Shown: positions 9,453 to 20,131, counted from the stretch's first letter. The stretch: DNA of 64,000 nt from SAR92 clade bacterium (GCA_014381985.1 JACNKP010000070.1:1-64000), one strand, 5' to 3'. The notes: a model not told the origin generated them from the sequence alone. Translations and numbers: made by a program.

Positions 9453-10371
9453 TCGGCACTATAGCATCACTCGTCAAAAGTGACTGTAAATAGGTTTCAT
9501 AATGTTTTAACACCGAAGAGGGCGCCTCTACTTGGGGATAGTGACCAATCAAGGGTAGTTCAGCCAGATAATCTAATCGGCAATTCAGTTCTTTATAGCG
9601 TGCCACCATATGGTCGCCCGATACTGGGTCTACAGAGCCATTAATTAAGCCCAGTGGAATAGTGGATTTTTGTAGTGCAGATACCCAGCGCTCTCGATGT
9701 TCAATCCGGTCACGCATGTACGTGATCAGATTGTGAAAAATGTGCTTTCCGTCGCTGAAATTAATTAGCCGCCAAAAATTTTCTAGGTCTTGTTCTGAAG
9801 GCTTACTTTGTGGGCCAAAAACCGAACTAAAATTTTTGCTGAATTTTGAATAACCGGTTAAACGATTTAAAAATTTACCTAATGGGCTCAATAGTAATTT
9901 TTGCGTTAGCAACGCTCGGTGCGTTTCGGGGAATAAACCGCCATTAAGAAGGCAACAAGAAAGCCATGTTCCTGCTCCAGCGCCGGTCAACTGACGCGCC
10001 AACAGTTCTTGCGCTACCGTATCGCCATAGTCGTGCGCCAACACATGAAAGTCATCAAGCCGTTTTGTTTTAACTAAGGCTTCAACAATGTCAGCTTGAC
10101 CATGAATACTATAACGATGGCTGTTGGGCTTGTCCGAGAAGCCAAAGCCCAGCATGTCTAAAGCGATTAATCGATAGCTCTGTGAGAGCGAATGCCAAAT
10201 GGGAGCCCAATCCCAACTTGACGTAGGAAATCCGTGTAGCAATACAATAGTCGGTAAATGGGTAGCACCCTCATCGATAACAAAGATCGAGTGGCCAAGT
10301 AAAATTTCTAGCTCACCCCGCGACTGCCATTGTTTTGGAGAGATGTAGTCAGGGTTGTCATTTGAGTCCAT
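9445..10371 (-). CDS. Alpha/beta hydrolase, haloalkane dehalogenase-like
   Basis: A 308-residue alpha/beta-fold hydrolase. It shows the oxyanion [10 protein letters not shown] motif, [11 protein letters not shown] and the nucleophile elbow [11 protein letters not shown], in which the nucleophile is Asp in a G/H-D-x-G context. That resembles haloalkane dehalogenases and related epoxide hydrolases more than serine esterases; a His in GHYPQVEAP closes the triad. ATG at 10371, preceded by GGAA, was chosen over TTG at 10383. It is divergent from the amidohydrolase gene. The substrate is unknown. Confidence 0.8.
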   Translation of the reverse strand: MDSNDNPDYISPKQWQSRGELEILLGHSIFVIDEGATHLPTIVLLHGFPTSSWDWAPIWHSLSQSYRLIALDMLGFGFSDKPNSHRYSIHGQADIVEALVKTKRLDDFHVLAHDYGDTVAQELLARQLTGAGAGTWLSCCLLNGGLFPETHRALLTQKLLLSPLGKFLNRLTGYSKFSKNFSSVFGPQSKPSEQDLENFWRLINFSDGKHIFHNLITYMRDRIEHRERWVSALQKSTIPLGLINGSVDPVSGDHMVARYKELNCRLDYLAELPLIGHYPQVEAPSSVLKHYETYLQSLLTSDAIVPND

Positions 10372-10493
10372 TAGGCGTTCCAAGCGTTAGTTATCAGTAC
10401 TCTAAAGTCACTATAGTAAGGGCTAGAAGCTTGACCTTAATTTCTGCTAAGTGCAATACTGACAGTATTCAAACCTCAAGAGACTCAAGCCTA

Positions 10494-12371
10494 ATGCATG
10501 CGGACATTCAGAATATTGATACCCTCATTAAAAATGCAAAAGTGTTTAACAATGGTGAGGCAGCGGTCATTGAAGATGTCGCGGTCAGTGACGGGCGTAT
10601 CATCGCACGCGGTAAAGACTTAAATGAAGAGAATGCCCGCCGCGTTATCGATGCAAAAGGTATGTGGTTGATGCCGGGCTTATTCGACATACATACTCAC
10701 TACGATTTAGAGTTAGAAGTTGCACCAGGATTACCTGAATCAACGCGCCATGGCACCACATCAGTGGTGATCGCCAATTGCAGTTTGGGGCTAGCGTTTG
10801 GTACTCAGCGCGACGGCACTAATGACCCTATAGTGAGTTGTTATGCCAGAGTTGAAAATATCCCCAAGTCGGTACTCAAAAATTGTGCCGACAATATCAC
10901 TTGGGACAATCCAAAAGCTTATTTGGAACATTTGGATGAATTGAATCTGGGGCCTAATGTGGCGGTTCTTTTCCCTCATTCAATGTTGCGTATCGACGCG
11001 ATGGGGTTTGATAACAGCGTGACTCGAGACCCCACCAGTCATGAAATTAACAGTATGAAAGAGACACTTTCAGACGCCCTTAAGTGTGGCTATGCTGGGT
11101 TCTCAACCGATGCACTGCCTTTCCATTATTTGGCGGCTCAACCTCACTGTGAGAAGACTATTCCGACTCAGTTCGCAAAGTATGGCGAACTTAAACAGCT
11201 TGCTCAGGTCGTCAGAGAGCAGGGGTCTACTTGGCAGGCGACCCCACCAAAAGACAGTGTTATCGGCACTTTAAGGACTTTTTTACTGACCAGTGGCAGA
11301 CTTCATGGGAAGCCGCTGCGAACCACTGTTGTGGCAGCCTTGGATATTGCTAATAATTGGAAGCTCTCCAGAATGGTAAAGACGCTGTCCAATGTGCTCA
11401 ACTCGTCTCTTGTGGGGGGCGACTTTCATATGCAAGCGTTGGGTGCACCTTTTAAGGTTTGGTCCGATGGGGCGATTACCCCGATTGCGGAAGAGATTCC
11501 AGAACTGCGTCGGCTGAATGAGACGGATATTGAGGATCGTGAAGGGCGGCGTAAAATCATGCACGAGACTGACTATATTAAGTCATTCAAAGACATGTGG
11601 ATGAGGGGTAAGCAAGGCTGGAATCTTGATCGACTAAAACGCAAACTCAATATCGAGGATTTTGCTTTCAATCGAACACTGGCTGATATGACAGTGGATA
11701 GATGCCCGCAAAAAAATTGGGAGGGAATGGATTTTCAGGCGGTTTTAGATCGTGTTGTGGCTATTAAGCAAGATCAGTGCAAAGAGCCGGTCAGTAAAGC
11801 AGAGCAGAAATTAGTGAAATCAGATTTTTTCTGGATTGCCGATGAAGGCGACTTCATGCTGCAAATGCTGAGAACCTTTGATACTGATTTAACCTGGAGT
11901 ACGGTGACGGCAAATCGTGATTTAAAGGTAGTTCGAGAGCTGTTGATGAACCCTAAGTTGCTGCCCGGATTTAACGACAGCGGTGCTCATTTAACCAATA
12001 TGGCGTTTTATGATGTTAATCTGAGAAGCTTGAAGTTAGCGGCTGAAGGTGGCGATGGCGATGTTAGTTACATGGTTAAGCGGCTGACTAAAGATGCGGC
12101 AGATGTATTTGGTGTTGCCGGTGGGACTATTCATGAAGGTGATATTGCTGACCTTATATTGATCGATCCAGAGCAGCTGGCAAGCTATGACGGTGAGAGC
12201 AATGTACAGCGAGTTCATCGTGAAGAATTTCAGCATGAGCAGTTAGTGAATCGATCAGATGGCGTGGTGCCATTAGTGATGATTGGCGGTCATATGGCTT
12301 GGGAGGGCAATGATTTTGCACCTGACTTAGGGCAAAAGCCTATGGGTCGTTTGTTGCGAGCTATTCATTAA
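10494..12371 (+). CDS. D-aminoacylase-like amidohydrolase
   Basis: A 625-residue metal-dependent amidohydrolase of the N-acyl-D-amino-acid deacylase group. The first strand carries the metal ligands in GLFDIHTHYDLE. VIANCSLGLAFG supplies the cysteine ligand typical of D-aminoacylases, and FNDSGAHLTN near the C-terminus holds the catalytic Asp. The C-terminal ADLILIDPEQL belongs to the small composite beta-sandwich. ATG at 10494 gives the expected beta-sandwich N-terminus; in-frame upstream sequence back to 10335 has no domain content. It probably hydrolyses N-acylated D-amino acids or related ring amides. It is transcribed away from the alpha/beta hydrolase gene. Confidence 0.8.
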   Translation: MHADIQNIDTLIKNAKVFNNGEAAVIEDVAVSDGRIIARGKDLNEENARRVIDAKGMWLMPGLFDIHTHYDLELEVAPGLPESTRHGTTSVVIANCSLGLAFGTQRDGTNDPIVSCYARVENIPKSVLKNCADNITWDNPKAYLEHLDELNLGPNVAVLFPHSMLRIDAMGFDNSVTRDPTSHEINSMKETLSDALKCGYAGFSTDALPFHYLAAQPHCEKTIPTQFAKYGELKQLAQVVREQGSTWQATPPKDSVIGTLRTFLLTSGRLHGKPLRTTVVAALDIANNWKLSRMVKTLSNVLNSSLVGGDFHMQALGAPFKVWSDGAITPIAEEIPELRRLNETDIEDREGRRKIMHETDYIKSFKDMWMRGKQGWNLDRLKRKLNIEDFAFNRTLADMTVDRCPQKNWEGMDFQAVLDRVVAIKQDQCKEPVSKAEQKLVKSDFFWIADEGDFMLQMLRTFDTDLTWSTVTANRDLKVVRELLMNPKLLPGFNDSGAHLTNMAFYDVNLRSLKLAAEGGDGDVSYMVKRLTKDAADVFGVAGGTIHEGDIADLILIDPEQLASYDGESNVQRVHREEFQHEQLVNRSDGVVPLVMIGGHMAWEGNDFAPDLGQKPMGRLLRAIH

Positions 12372-12424
12372 ATTAAAACTCTCGCTCCGCTTAACAGTGT
12401 GGCGCTAAATTTTTAGGGGAAGTC

Positions 12425-13330
12425 ATGTACATAATTATAGATAGATTGGTTAAGCCACTGCTTTTTTTAGCGGCGCTACTGATGTTAACTATTTCAGCCA
12501 GTTTTGCTGATCACCATCAAACCTCGCCTTCTTTTGCTGAGGTTCAGGTAACGTCTAATATCCTTATGCTGCAGGGTAAAGGAGGCAACCTTGCCTTGCT
12601 CAGTGGAGATCAAGGCTTGGTACTGGTAGATGATGATTATCAGGAAATGTCGGCCGCCTTAACGGATGTTATTGTGGGAAAAGGGGGCTTGGACAAGCTC
12701 ACTTATATAATCAATACCCACTGGCATGGTGATCACACCCAAGGCAACTTAGCGCTGGGCGACCATGCAACCATAGTAGCCCATGACAATGTGCGTACTC
12801 GCTTGTTAAGTGCGCAAGAAGTTAAATTGTTTAATATGAAATCTGAGCCCTACCCTGAGCAAGCGTTACCATCGGTAACCTATAAAAAGTCGCTATCATT
12901 ACACATCAATGATGAGCATGTAGAGCTCATTCATTTGGCCAACGGGCACACCGACGGTGATTCTGTGGTGTTTTTCAGAAAAGCTAATGTAGTACACATG
13001 GGCGACCACTTCTTCAATGGCACTTTTCCCTTTGTTGACGTCGGCACAGGTGGCAATGTTTTTACTTTGACAGATAATATTGCCAAGGTGCTGGGTCTTA
13101 TTGATGAGAAAACCAAACTCATACCCGGGCATGGCCCGTTAGCGGATAAACAAGACTTGCAGGATTTCCACACCATGTTGGTGGCTACGTCGTCTACCGT
13201 GAAAATAATGGCTGAAAAAGGAAAGAGCTTAGAGCAGATTCAAGCTGCTGGTTTAGGCGCACAGTGGAACTCATGGGCCAAGTTCTTTAGTGAAGAGGTT
13301 TGGATTAGCATTATTCACAGCAGCCTTTAA
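12425..13330 (+). CDS. Secreted metallo-beta-lactamase-fold hydrolase
   Basis: A 301-residue periplasmic MBL-fold enzyme. It starts with a signal peptide (hydrophobic LVKPLLFLAALLMLTISA, cleaved near SFADH). The zinc signature is THWHGDHTQGN; further ligands are in LANGHTDGDS and LIPGHGPLA. This ligand set is that of the broad MBL family, and the sequence resembles cyclase-like or quinoprotein-associated members rather than a proven beta-lactamase. ATG at 12425 follows AGGGGA. It lies 53 bases behind the amidohydrolase gene, likely co-transcribed, and ends before a strong terminator. Confidence 0.85.
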   Translation: MYIIIDRLVKPLLFLAALLMLTISASFADHHQTSPSFAEVQVTSNILMLQGKGGNLALLSGDQGLVLVDDDYQEMSAALTDVIVGKGGLDKLTYIINTHWHGDHTQGNLALGDHATIVAHDNVRTRLLSAQEVKLFNMKSEPYPEQALPSVTYKKSLSLHINDEHVELIHLANGHTDGDSVVFFRKANVVHMGDHFFNGTFPFVDVGTGGNVFTLTDNIAKVLGLIDEKTKLIPGHGPLADKQDLQDFHTMLVATSSTVKIMAEKGKSLEQIQAAGLGAQWNSWAKFFSEEVWISIIHSSL

Positions 13331-13350
13331 GACTGTTTTTTCGCCGATAA

Positions 13351-13380
13351 AATGCCTGCTAACCAGCGGGCATTTTTTTA
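13351..13380 (+). terminator. Rho-independent terminator after the MBL-fold gene
   Basis: ATGCCTGCT and AGCGGGCAT form a 9-bp stem with one G-U pair around a 4-base loop (13352-13373), followed by a run of seven T on the plus strand. It ends the amidohydrolase and MBL-hydrolase transcript. Confidence 0.85.
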
Positions 13381-13492
13381 AGACTTGATTGATGCTGATA
13401 GATCACTGAAGCAATGAATTGATCAAGGATTGGGCGCCTAGTTTGGGAAAAATCAGTGGGCTGGTTTTTGCGAGCCGACTGCTCCTAAATTA

Positions 13493-14380
13493 CTAAGACG
13501 CCTGCTTGCGGCGCCAAGTAATAAATATAAAACCCATAATCAATTGCCACCCGCCATACAGCAGCAACGATAGAAGCACCATGTCGGCAAGTGGATTTGT
13601 CTGCCCGGCAATAAGTGGGAACAAAGAAATCTTTATCAAAAGGCCTAAATTAATATTTCTAACGACCACCTCCATTTCAATCGCAGTGTTTTCTGCCTTA
13701 CTCAGGCCAAAGGTTTTGGTGATAAATATACCCGCAATGGTGAGGCTGAGTATAAACAGACATAACCCTGCGAGGTCCATAGCGGACGCTGTGGCAAAAT
13801 TAATACGCCCAGCACCTAGAGATCCAAGAACGATAATAGCAATACCTAAAAGCGATCCTCTTACGCAAAACATTGAAAACTGCGGGGCATATTCTGGGTA
13901 CTTTGTTAAAAAACTCATTCCTACTAATAAGGGTACTAAAAGGCAAAGACCAATCTCAATAGCAACCCGCATGGTGGGCATTGAAAAATTATCAGGCATA
14001 AAGTCGGCAATTAAAAAATCGAGTATTACGGGGGTTGTTACTAGACAGGCAAACGACGTCAACGCCGTTATGCTAATCGACAGGGGTACATTGCCTCGGG
14101 CTAAAAAGGTAAAAATATTCGACGATGCGCCACCGGGAATAGCAGCAATAATGGCGATGCCAATGACCATGCCGGAGGGGAGATTTGTGTAACTAATAAA
14201 ACCAAAGGCAATAAGCGGTACTATTATTAGCTGCATCATCAACCCTAGGCTCACCGCTTTGGGTTGTTGCACGACTTTCTGAAAATCAGCTACCTGCAGT
14301 CCAGCCCCCATACCTAACATTGCCAGCACTAACTGCACAACGGCGACCCAATATTCGTATTGCAGATAAAGCTCAACCAT
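13493..14380 (-). CDS. Bile acid:sodium symporter family (BASS) transporter
   Basis: A 295-residue membrane protein with about nine hydrophobic spans, of the BASS family. These import bile acids, pantoate, 2-keto acids or other organic anions with sodium. Typical parts are LGMGAGLQVADFQKV in the first span, AAIPGGASSNIFTFLARGNV (the conserved GG-ASN motif) around residue 90, and IEMEVVVRNINLGLL near the second crossover. ATG at 14380 follows AAGGAT. The gene ends tail-to-tail with the MBL-hydrolase gene. The substrate cannot be assigned. Confidence 0.85.
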   Translation of the reverse strand: MVELYLQYEYWVAVVQLVLAMLGMGAGLQVADFQKVVQQPKAVSLGLMMQLIIVPLIAFGFISYTNLPSGMVIGIAIIAAIPGGASSNIFTFLARGNVPLSISITALTSFACLVTTPVILDFLIADFMPDNFSMPTMRVAIEIGLCLLVPLLVGMSFLTKYPEYAPQFSMFCVRGSLLGIAIIVLGSLGAGRINFATASAMDLAGLCLFILSLTIAGIFITKTFGLSKAENTAIEMEVVVRNINLGLLIKISLFPLIAGQTNPLADMVLLSLLLYGGWQLIMGFIFITWRRKQAS

Positions 14381-14398
14381 ATTACTTATCCTTAACAG

Positions 14399-14944
14399 TT
14401 ACCGTTGTTCAATTTTTTTGTAGGCCAGTACTTTTTCTTCGAGCGTTAAAAGACGCTTTTTTAAAGGTAAGCCGCCACCATAGCCACCCATGCTTCCATC
14501 GTTGGCAATCACTCTATGGCAAGGGATGATAATAGCTAATGCATTAGCACCGTTGGCGGTGCCGACAGCTCTTACCGCACCCACATTATCAATCGTTGTT
14601 GCTAGATCTTGGTAAGACAGAGTTTCACCGTAACCAATAGTCTGCAGGGCATCCCATACACTTTTTTGGAAAGGTGTTCCTGCGGTTATCAGAGGAAGAT
14701 CAAAAGATGTCCGGGCTCCCGAAAAGTATTCGTTTAATTGGACTTTGGTCGTTTCGATGACATCACTATTTTTTTCAATGAACACGGCACCGAGCAACTT
14801 TTGAATTCGATCATCAACAGCTGAACGTAATTTGCGGTAGTGAAAGTCACAGAGACAGAGCTTATTATCGTAGGAGCCCAAGATAAATTCAGCATAAGAA
14901 TGCTTAAAGTATTGAATGCTGATTTGCGACTCTACGTTATTCAT
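14399..14944 (-). CDS. ogt: Methylated-DNA--protein-cysteine methyltransferase
   Basis: A 181-residue O6-alkylguanine-DNA alkyltransferase (suicide repair enzyme). The acceptor-cysteine motif IIPCHRVIANDGSMGGYGGG is present, preceded by the wing VGTANGANALAI and the recognition helix YQDLATTI. The N-terminal domain is short, as in Ogt, and there is no Ada-type regulatory domain. The ATG at 14944 overlaps the end of the upstream hydrolase by 8 bases, so the two are probably one transcript. Confidence 0.92.
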   Translation of the reverse strand: MNNVESQISIQYFKHSYAEFILGSYDNKLCLCDFHYRKLRSAVDDRIQKLLGAVFIEKNSDVIETTKVQLNEYFSGARTSFDLPLITAGTPFQKSVWDALQTIGYGETLSYQDLATTIDNVGAVRAVGTANGANALAIIIPCHRVIANDGSMGGYGGGLPLKKRLLTLEEKVLAYKKIEQR

Positions 14945-15884
14945 CCTTGTGCTCTTGCAGTGCTACTAAAATTTTATTGGCCACTAACTGAGCCTGAGCA
15001 TAGGCTATGTTGTGGTTGCCGTCTTCAATAGCTTCAATTTTCAACTGCGGAACATCTGCAGCCATTTCAGCAGCACCCGAGTAGGGCACTACTTCATCTG
15101 CCGTGCCCCATATAGCTGAAACAGGTATGCCAGCCTTGCCAACTATCTTATAGCGATGGGCCAAATCATGCATTGGATAATGGCGCAGAGTTGACAGCAA
15201 TGCCTCGGTATAGCCTTTAAAAGAGGCTTGTTTTTGAAACTTCTCATACATGTCTTTTGGCGCCAGACCTTCTTCTATTTCGCTTTGGATAGCAGTGCCT
15301 GCATATTGATTGCCAAACACAGTGGCGAGCCATTCTCCTATAATTGGTTTGGCAGCTAGGGCCGAAGAGTCGGGGTCATCCATATAGCCCGCCGGGGCGA
15401 TCAATATAAGCTGTTGAATCTGCTCAGGGTGCGAAGCAGCATAATCAACAACATTAGCGCCACCCATTGAATAACCAACCAAGGTTAGGGGTGTTTTAAG
15501 TTCTAGTTTAGCTATCAGGCCCGCTAACTCACTTTGGTAGAGTTCCGCATTGTAAGGTCCGGCTGGACGATCAGAGAAGCCGCGCCCTAGATGATCAAAG
15601 GTAATAACCTGATAACCCTTAGCAACGAGTGACGGAGTGATCTGGTCCCAAACGAATTTTGGTGTACTAAAACCATGTACTAATATGACAGCCGACGAAT
15701 TGACTGACCCTTCGCGAGTGTAAGAGAGCGTGCCATATTCAGTGTCCAGATAGAGCCCGCCAATCTCCTCACGGGCTTGTTCATTAAGCTCTTTTAAACC
15801 ATTGCGCGCCGCCATATAGACCGCCAGTGACATGACCAATAGAAATAGGCCGGCATAAATAAAGAGCATCATTACTTTTTTCAT
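14937..15884 (-). CDS. Membrane-anchored alpha/beta hydrolase
   Basis: A 315-residue serine hydrolase with one N-terminal membrane anchor (VMMLFIYAGLFLLVMSLAVY). Catalytic features are the HGFSTPKFVWD oxyanion turn, nucleophile elbow GYSMGGAN, acid Asp in GTADEVVP and His in EDGNHNIAY. The family includes lipases, esterases and C-C hydrolases, and substrate is not evident. The active domain probably faces the periplasm. The stop overlaps ogt. Confidence 0.82.
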   Translation of the reverse strand: MKKVMMLFIYAGLFLLVMSLAVYMAARNGLKELNEQAREEIGGLYLDTEYGTLSYTREGSVNSSAVILVHGFSTPKFVWDQITPSLVAKGYQVITFDHLGRGFSDRPAGPYNAELYQSELAGLIAKLELKTPLTLVGYSMGGANVVDYAASHPEQIQQLILIAPAGYMDDPDSSALAAKPIIGEWLATVFGNQYAGTAIQSEIEEGLAPKDMYEKFQKQASFKGYTEALLSTLRHYPMHDLAHRYKIVGKAGIPVSAIWGTADEVVPYSGAAEMAADVPQLKIEAIEDGNHNIAYAQAQLVANKILVALQEHKDE

Positions 15885-15906
15885 TTGCTTGCCCTATTAA
15901 AACTTT

Positions 15907-16506
15907 CTAAGTGAAAATCAAACTAGCGGCCAAGATAGACATCAATAGCCCAATGAAAACTTCCAGTATTTGCCATGCCCGAGGTTGTTCAAATACCGGA
16001 ATTAAAATGCGCGCGCCGTAACCTAGGCTGTAAAAAAATACAAAAGATGCACTGACAGCACCTAGTGTAAAGGCCTCTATGTCAGCTGAAAATTGCGTTG
16101 AAACAGAGCCTAAAAATATCACGGTATCGAGATAAACGTGCGGATTTAACCAGGTAAAGCCAAGACAAATTAAGGCAATTTTTAAGGCTGATTCGGGCGC
16201 ACTATCACTCGGCACTAGACTATGTTTTTGACTATAGGCAGAGTAAAAACTCATTGCAGCATAAACAGCTAGGAAGGCCGCGCCGCCATAGCGGGCAATT
16301 TGTTCGACCCAAGGATATTGCTCAACAAGCGCGCCAAAACCCATAATGCCAAAAGTAATGAGTATGGCATCAGAAATAGCACAAAGACTACAGACCAAAA
16401 AGACATGCTGCCTTTTTAGACCTTGCTTTAAGACAAACGCATTCTGTGCGCCAATCGCCAAAATCAACGATAGTCCAAGCGCAAAGCCGGAAAGATATGC
16501 TGTCAT
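15907..16506 (-). CDS. LysE/ArgO family amino-acid exporter
   Basis: A 199-residue inner-membrane protein with six hydrophobic segments. The start (GFALGLSLILAIGAQNAFVLKQGL) and CAISDAILITFGIMG followed by GFTWLNPHVYLDT are characteristic of LysE/ArgO exporters of basic amino acids. ATG at 16506. No LysR-type regulator of the LysG/ArgP type lies next to it. The 201 bases upstream, to the ubiD stop, show no gene. Confidence 0.85.
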   Translation of the reverse strand: MTAYLSGFALGLSLILAIGAQNAFVLKQGLKRQHVFLVCSLCAISDAILITFGIMGFGALVEQYPWVEQIARYGGAAFLAVYAAMSFYSAYSQKHSLVPSDSAPESALKIALICLGFTWLNPHVYLDTVIFLGSVSTQFSADIEAFTLGAVSASFVFFYSLGYGARILIPVFEQPRAWQILEVFIGLLMSILAASLIFT

Positions 16507-16707
16507 GGATTTAGAAAGTCCTAATTACATAAATGCAGGAGTATACCTCAATAAACGGTTTGTGCTTTTGAGTGGGCAATTTTCATAAGAACAGACCACT
16601 TAGCGGTTGAGAATAAGTCGACCAATAGGCATTACACTGATATCTAACAGGTAAAAAGGACAGATGATAGCTATGTTGCTTTGATCAAAGTGGGTAGTGT
16701 CAAGAGG

Positions 16708-18174
16708 CTATTTTTCAATACCTAGAGTATCCCATAGGTCATCAATTCGCCGCTTAACTTCATCATCCATCGCGATAGGTTCTCCCCACTCGCGGTCGGT
16801 TTCTCCGGGCATTTTATTGGTGGCATCCATCCCCATTTTAGAGCCGAGACCCGACACGGGTGAGGCAAAGTCAAGATAGTCGATGGGGGTGTTTTCAATC
16901 ATGACTGTGTCCCGCACTGGATCCATGCGCGTGGTCATCGCCCAAATAACATCTTCCCAGTTGCGCACGTCGATATCATCATCGGTAACGATCACAAATT
17001 TGGTATACATAAATTGCCGTAGGAATGACCAAACTCCCATCATTACTCGCTTAGCGTGACCGGGGTATTGCTTTTTCATACTGACCACAGCCATACGATA
17101 CGAGCAGCCTTCAGGTGGTAGGTAAAAGTCGACAATCTCAGGAAACTGCTTTTTCAGGATAGGCACGAACACTTCGTTTAATGCGACGCCCAAAATAGCG
17201 GGTTCATCTGGCGGGCGGCCCGTATAGGTACTGTGATAAATAGGGTTTTCACGATGAGTAATACGATCGATGGTAAATATCGGAAACGACTCTACCTCGT
17301 TGTAGTAGCCAGTGTGATCGCCAAAGGGCCCTTCATCAGCCTCATCGCCATGCAAGAAGCCTTCAAGAATGTATTCTGCACTGGCAGGCACTTGCAAATC
17401 ACTGCCAAGGCACTTTACCACCTGGGTTTTTTCGCCACGCAACAGGCCTGCAAACGCGTATTCAGATAGTGTGTCTGGCACAGGCGTTACTGCACCCAAT
17501 GTTGTTGCTGGATCAGCACCCAAAGCAATGGCTACAGGGTAAGGTTTTCCCGGGTTTTTCTTTTGAAAATCACGATAGTCCAGTGCACCGCCACGGTGAG
17601 CCAACCAGCGCATGATCAGTTTGTTTTTGGCGATCTTTTGCATACGATAAATGCCAAGATTTTGCCGCTCTTTTTCTGGACCACGAGTTATCGCCAAGGC
17701 CCAAGTGACGAGTGGTGCGGCATCGCCGGGCCAGCAGGTCTGAATGGGTAGTTTATCAAGGTCAACCTGATCACCTTCAAGTACAATTTGCTGGCAGGGA
17801 GCCTTTTTCACCACCTTGACCGGCATGTTAAGTACTTGCTTAAAGTCGTGGCGTTTCTCCCACAAATCTAACAAACCTTTGGGTGGTTCGGGCTCTTTTA
17901 AAAAGGCCAGTAGTTCGCCAATATCACGAAGGGCACTAACATTTTCTTGCCCCATACCTAAAGCAACTCGTTCGGGGGTGCCGAATAAGTTGCACAATAC
18001 GGGGACGTTGTGGCCTTTGGGATTTTCGAACAGCAGAGCCGGACCTTTTGCGCGCAGTGTACGGTCGCTGATCTCGGTCATTTCTAAATAGGGATCGACT
18101 TCTTGGCTGATACGCACCAGCTCTCCCCGTTGTTCGAGAAGAGCAATAAAGTCGCGAAGATCAGCGCTTTTCAT
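16708..18174 (-). CDS. ubiD: 4-hydroxy-3-polyprenylbenzoate decarboxylase
   Basis: Decarboxylase of ubiquinone biosynthesis that uses the prenylated-FMN cofactor made by UbiX. At 488 residues it has the normal family length. The N-terminal [18 protein letters not shown], the QNLGIYRMQ segment with the cofactor-site residues, the [12 protein letters not shown] active-site loop and [18 protein letters not shown] near the C-terminus are all UbiD. ATG at 18174. It is followed by no other ubi gene; coq7 is at 46.5 kb and ubiX is not in the window. Confidence 0.95.
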   Translation of the reverse strand: MKSADLRDFIALLEQRGELVRISQEVDPYLEMTEISDRTLRAKGPALLFENPKGHNVPVLCNLFGTPERVALGMGQENVSALRDIGELLAFLKEPEPPKGLLDLWEKRHDFKQVLNMPVKVVKKAPCQQIVLEGDQVDLDKLPIQTCWPGDAAPLVTWALAITRGPEKERQNLGIYRMQKIAKNKLIMRWLAHRGGALDYRDFQKKNPGKPYPVAIALGADPATTLGAVTPVPDTLSEYAFAGLLRGEKTQVVKCLGSDLQVPASAEYILEGFLHGDEADEGPFGDHTGYYNEVESFPIFTIDRITHRENPIYHSTYTGRPPDEPAILGVALNEVFVPILKKQFPEIVDFYLPPEGCSYRMAVVSMKKQYPGHAKRVMMGVWSFLRQFMYTKFVIVTDDDIDVRNWEDVIWAMTTRMDPVRDTVMIENTPIDYLDFASPVSGLGSKMGMDATNKMPGETDREWGEPIAMDDEVKRRIDDLWDTLGIEK

Positions 18175-18208
18175 AATCGATGAACTCGATATCTCTGTTA
18201 AGAGATTG

Positions 18209-19468
18209 TTACTTACGTTTCATGGCACCAAAGAATTCGGTATTGTTTTTGAATCCTTTAAGCTTCTCAACCATAAATTCTGCAGCACCTATATCTTCCA
18301 TATCATGGAGTAGTTTGCGCAGAATCCAGACGCGTTGTAGTTCTGATTCCTCAATCAATAGCTCTTCACGGCGTGTACCAGAGCGACGTACATTTATCGC
18401 CGGGTAAACACGTTTTTCTGCGATCTTACGATCGAGAATTAATTCCATGTTGCCTGTGCCTTTGAATTCTTCGTAGATGACTTCGTCCATCTTGGAACCA
18501 GTCTCCACCAGCGCAGTAGCGATGATGGTTAAGCTGCCGCCGAATTCAATGTTGCGCGCAGCACCAAAGAAACGCTTAGGCTTTTCTAGAGCATTGGCAT
18601 CAACGCCACCTGTAAGCACCTTGCCTGATGAAGGTATTACCGTGTTGTAGGCTCTTGCCAGACGTGTGATTGAGTCAAGCAGGATGACTACGTCCTTCTT
18701 GTGTTCTACTAAACGCTTAGCTTTTTCAATGACCATTTCAGCGACTTGCACGTGGCGAGTAGGTGGCTCATCAAAGGTGGAGGCGATAACTTCACCGCGA
18801 ACGGTTCGCTGCATTTCAGTGACTTCTTCAGGACGCTCATCGATCAATAGTACGATGATGTAGCACTCTGGGTTGTTGCGAACAATCGACTGAGCGATAT
18901 TCTGCATCATAATGGTTTTACCGGCTTTTGGCGGTGCAACAATCAAGCCTCTTTGACCCTTACCAATCGGAGCCACTAGATCAATAATACGGCCTGTTAA
19001 ATCTTCGGAAGATCCGTTACCTGCTTCTAACGTTAGACGTTCATCAGGGAATAGAGGTGTTAGGTTGGTGAACAGAATTTTGTTGCGTGCATTTTCCGGA
19101 GCATCGTAATTAATCGTATCTACTTTAAGCATCGCGAAATAGCGCTCACCATCTTTTGGTGGTCTGATTTTTCCCGATATAGCATCGCCGGTGCGCAGGT
19201 TAAAGCGCCTTATCTGGCTGGGTGATACATAAATGTCATCTGCGCCAGCTAAGTAAGATGCGTCTGAGGAACGTAAAAACCCAAAACCATCAGGGAGAAT
19301 TTCAAGCACCCCATCGCCATAGATATCTTCACCACCTTTAGCGTGTTTTTTAAGTAGGGCAAAGATAATGTCATTTTTCCGAGAACGAGCTAGGTTGTCG
19401 AGGCCTAAGGCTTTTGTCATTTCTAGTAGTTCGGGAATAGGTTTGTGCTTTAATTCTGAAAGGTTCAT
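18209..19468 (-). CDS. rho: Transcription termination factor Rho
   Basis: Hexameric RNA helicase that ends transcription at Rho-dependent sites. The protein is 419 aa from the ATG at 19468, the same as the E. coli enzyme; a TTG further out would add 10 residues and was rejected. Seen are the N-terminal helical domain ([17 protein letters not shown]), the OSB RNA-binding fold with [10 protein letters not shown], the Walker [13 protein letters not shown] and Walker [14 protein letters not shown], and the Q/R-loop region. It lies upstream of ubiD in the same orientation. Confidence 0.97.
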   Translation of the reverse strand: MNLSELKHKPIPELLEMTKALGLDNLARSRKNDIIFALLKKHAKGGEDIYGDGVLEILPDGFGFLRSSDASYLAGADDIYVSPSQIRRFNLRTGDAISGKIRPPKDGERYFAMLKVDTINYDAPENARNKILFTNLTPLFPDERLTLEAGNGSSEDLTGRIIDLVAPIGKGQRGLIVAPPKAGKTIMMQNIAQSIVRNNPECYIIVLLIDERPEEVTEMQRTVRGEVIASTFDEPPTRHVQVAEMVIEKAKRLVEHKKDVVILLDSITRLARAYNTVIPSSGKVLTGGVDANALEKPKRFFGAARNIEFGGSLTIIATALVETGSKMDEVIYEEFKGTGNMELILDRKIAEKRVYPAINVRRSGTRREELLIEESELQRVWILRKLLHDMEDIGAAEFMVEKLKGFKNNTEFFGAMKRK

Positions 19469-19654
19469 AGATAGGTTATTTTTAAGGTTGTTATGCAAAT
19501 AAATTGCGGAATGTTAGCTGATAGCTAGTTTGGGAAATGGATGATTTAAAAGCCTAGTCGGCGCAAAGGGTTATGTTCAGAGACGTCAGATGCGGCTGGA
19601 ATTTGTTCTTAGAGCTTGAGTATAGCGATGATCATAGAAAGCGCAAGGAAATAT

Positions 19655-19680
19655 TTCGGGCCCAGTGAACTAGGCCCGAA
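19655..19680 (-). terminator. Hairpin downstream of trxA
   Basis: TTCGGGCC and GGCCCGAA form an 8-bp stem around a loop of ten bases, 6 bases past the trxA stop on the minus strand. The U-tract is poor (ATATTT follows), so it is a weak intrinsic terminator or an RNA 3'-end stabiliser. Confidence 0.55.
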
Positions 19681-19686
19681 TGATAT

Positions 19687-20013
19687 TTAGACTAAACCAT
19701 CAACGAATTCGACTAATTGGCTTTTAGATAGAGCGCCAACTTTGGTTGCTTCTACAGTTCCGTTTTTAAATACGAGCAGAGTTGGGATCCCGCGAACATT
19801 AAATTTAGCGGCAGTCTCCGGATTACTGTCTACATCAACTTTACAGATCTTTATTTTTCCTGCGTATTCGTCTGCAACCTCGCTGAGGATTGGTGCAATC
19901 ATTTTGCAGGGGCCACACCACTCAGCCCAGAAGTCAACCAAAGCAGGGGTTTCAGACTGTAAGACATCAGCTTCAAAGCTGGCATCAGTAACGTGAACAA
20001 TATTTTCGCTCAT
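19687..20013 (-). CDS. trxA: Thioredoxin
   Basis: Cytoplasmic dithiol-disulfide oxidoreductase, 108 aa, full length. The active site is [14 protein letters not shown] and the conserved cis-proline lies in [16 protein letters not shown] at 20013 is preceded by GGAGAA. It lies upstream of rho, as in many proteobacteria, but the 218-base gap and hairpin between them suggest separate transcription. Confidence 0.96.
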   Translation of the reverse strand: MSENIVHVTDASFEADVLQSETPALVDFWAEWCGPCKMIAPILSEVADEYAGKIKICKVDVDSNPETAAKFNVRGIPTLLVFKNGTVEATKVGALSKSQLVEFVDGLV

Positions 20014-20066
20014 TGAGTGAGTTCTCCAAATGGGTATTTTAACAGCGATATGCCGATCAGGACATG

Positions 20067-20096
20067 ATCATACCATCGACTTTGCTTGGGCTTCAA
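20067..20096 (-). promoter_or_regulatory. Putative sigma-70 promoter of trxA
   Basis: On the minus strand TTGAAG (20096-20091) and TATGAT (20072-20067) are 18 bases apart, with the trxA ATG about 54 bases downstream of the -10 element. Both hexamers match four or five consensus positions. Assigned by eye only. Confidence 0.5.
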
Positions 20097-20131
20097 ATGA
20101 TATGCACAGTTGACTGCAATTTTGATTTAAA

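Noticed and set aside
13506-14192. A 228-residue plus-strand open frame opposite the BASS transporter
   Set aside because: Opposite a gene with clear family motifs; its composition mirrors the antisense of membrane spans.
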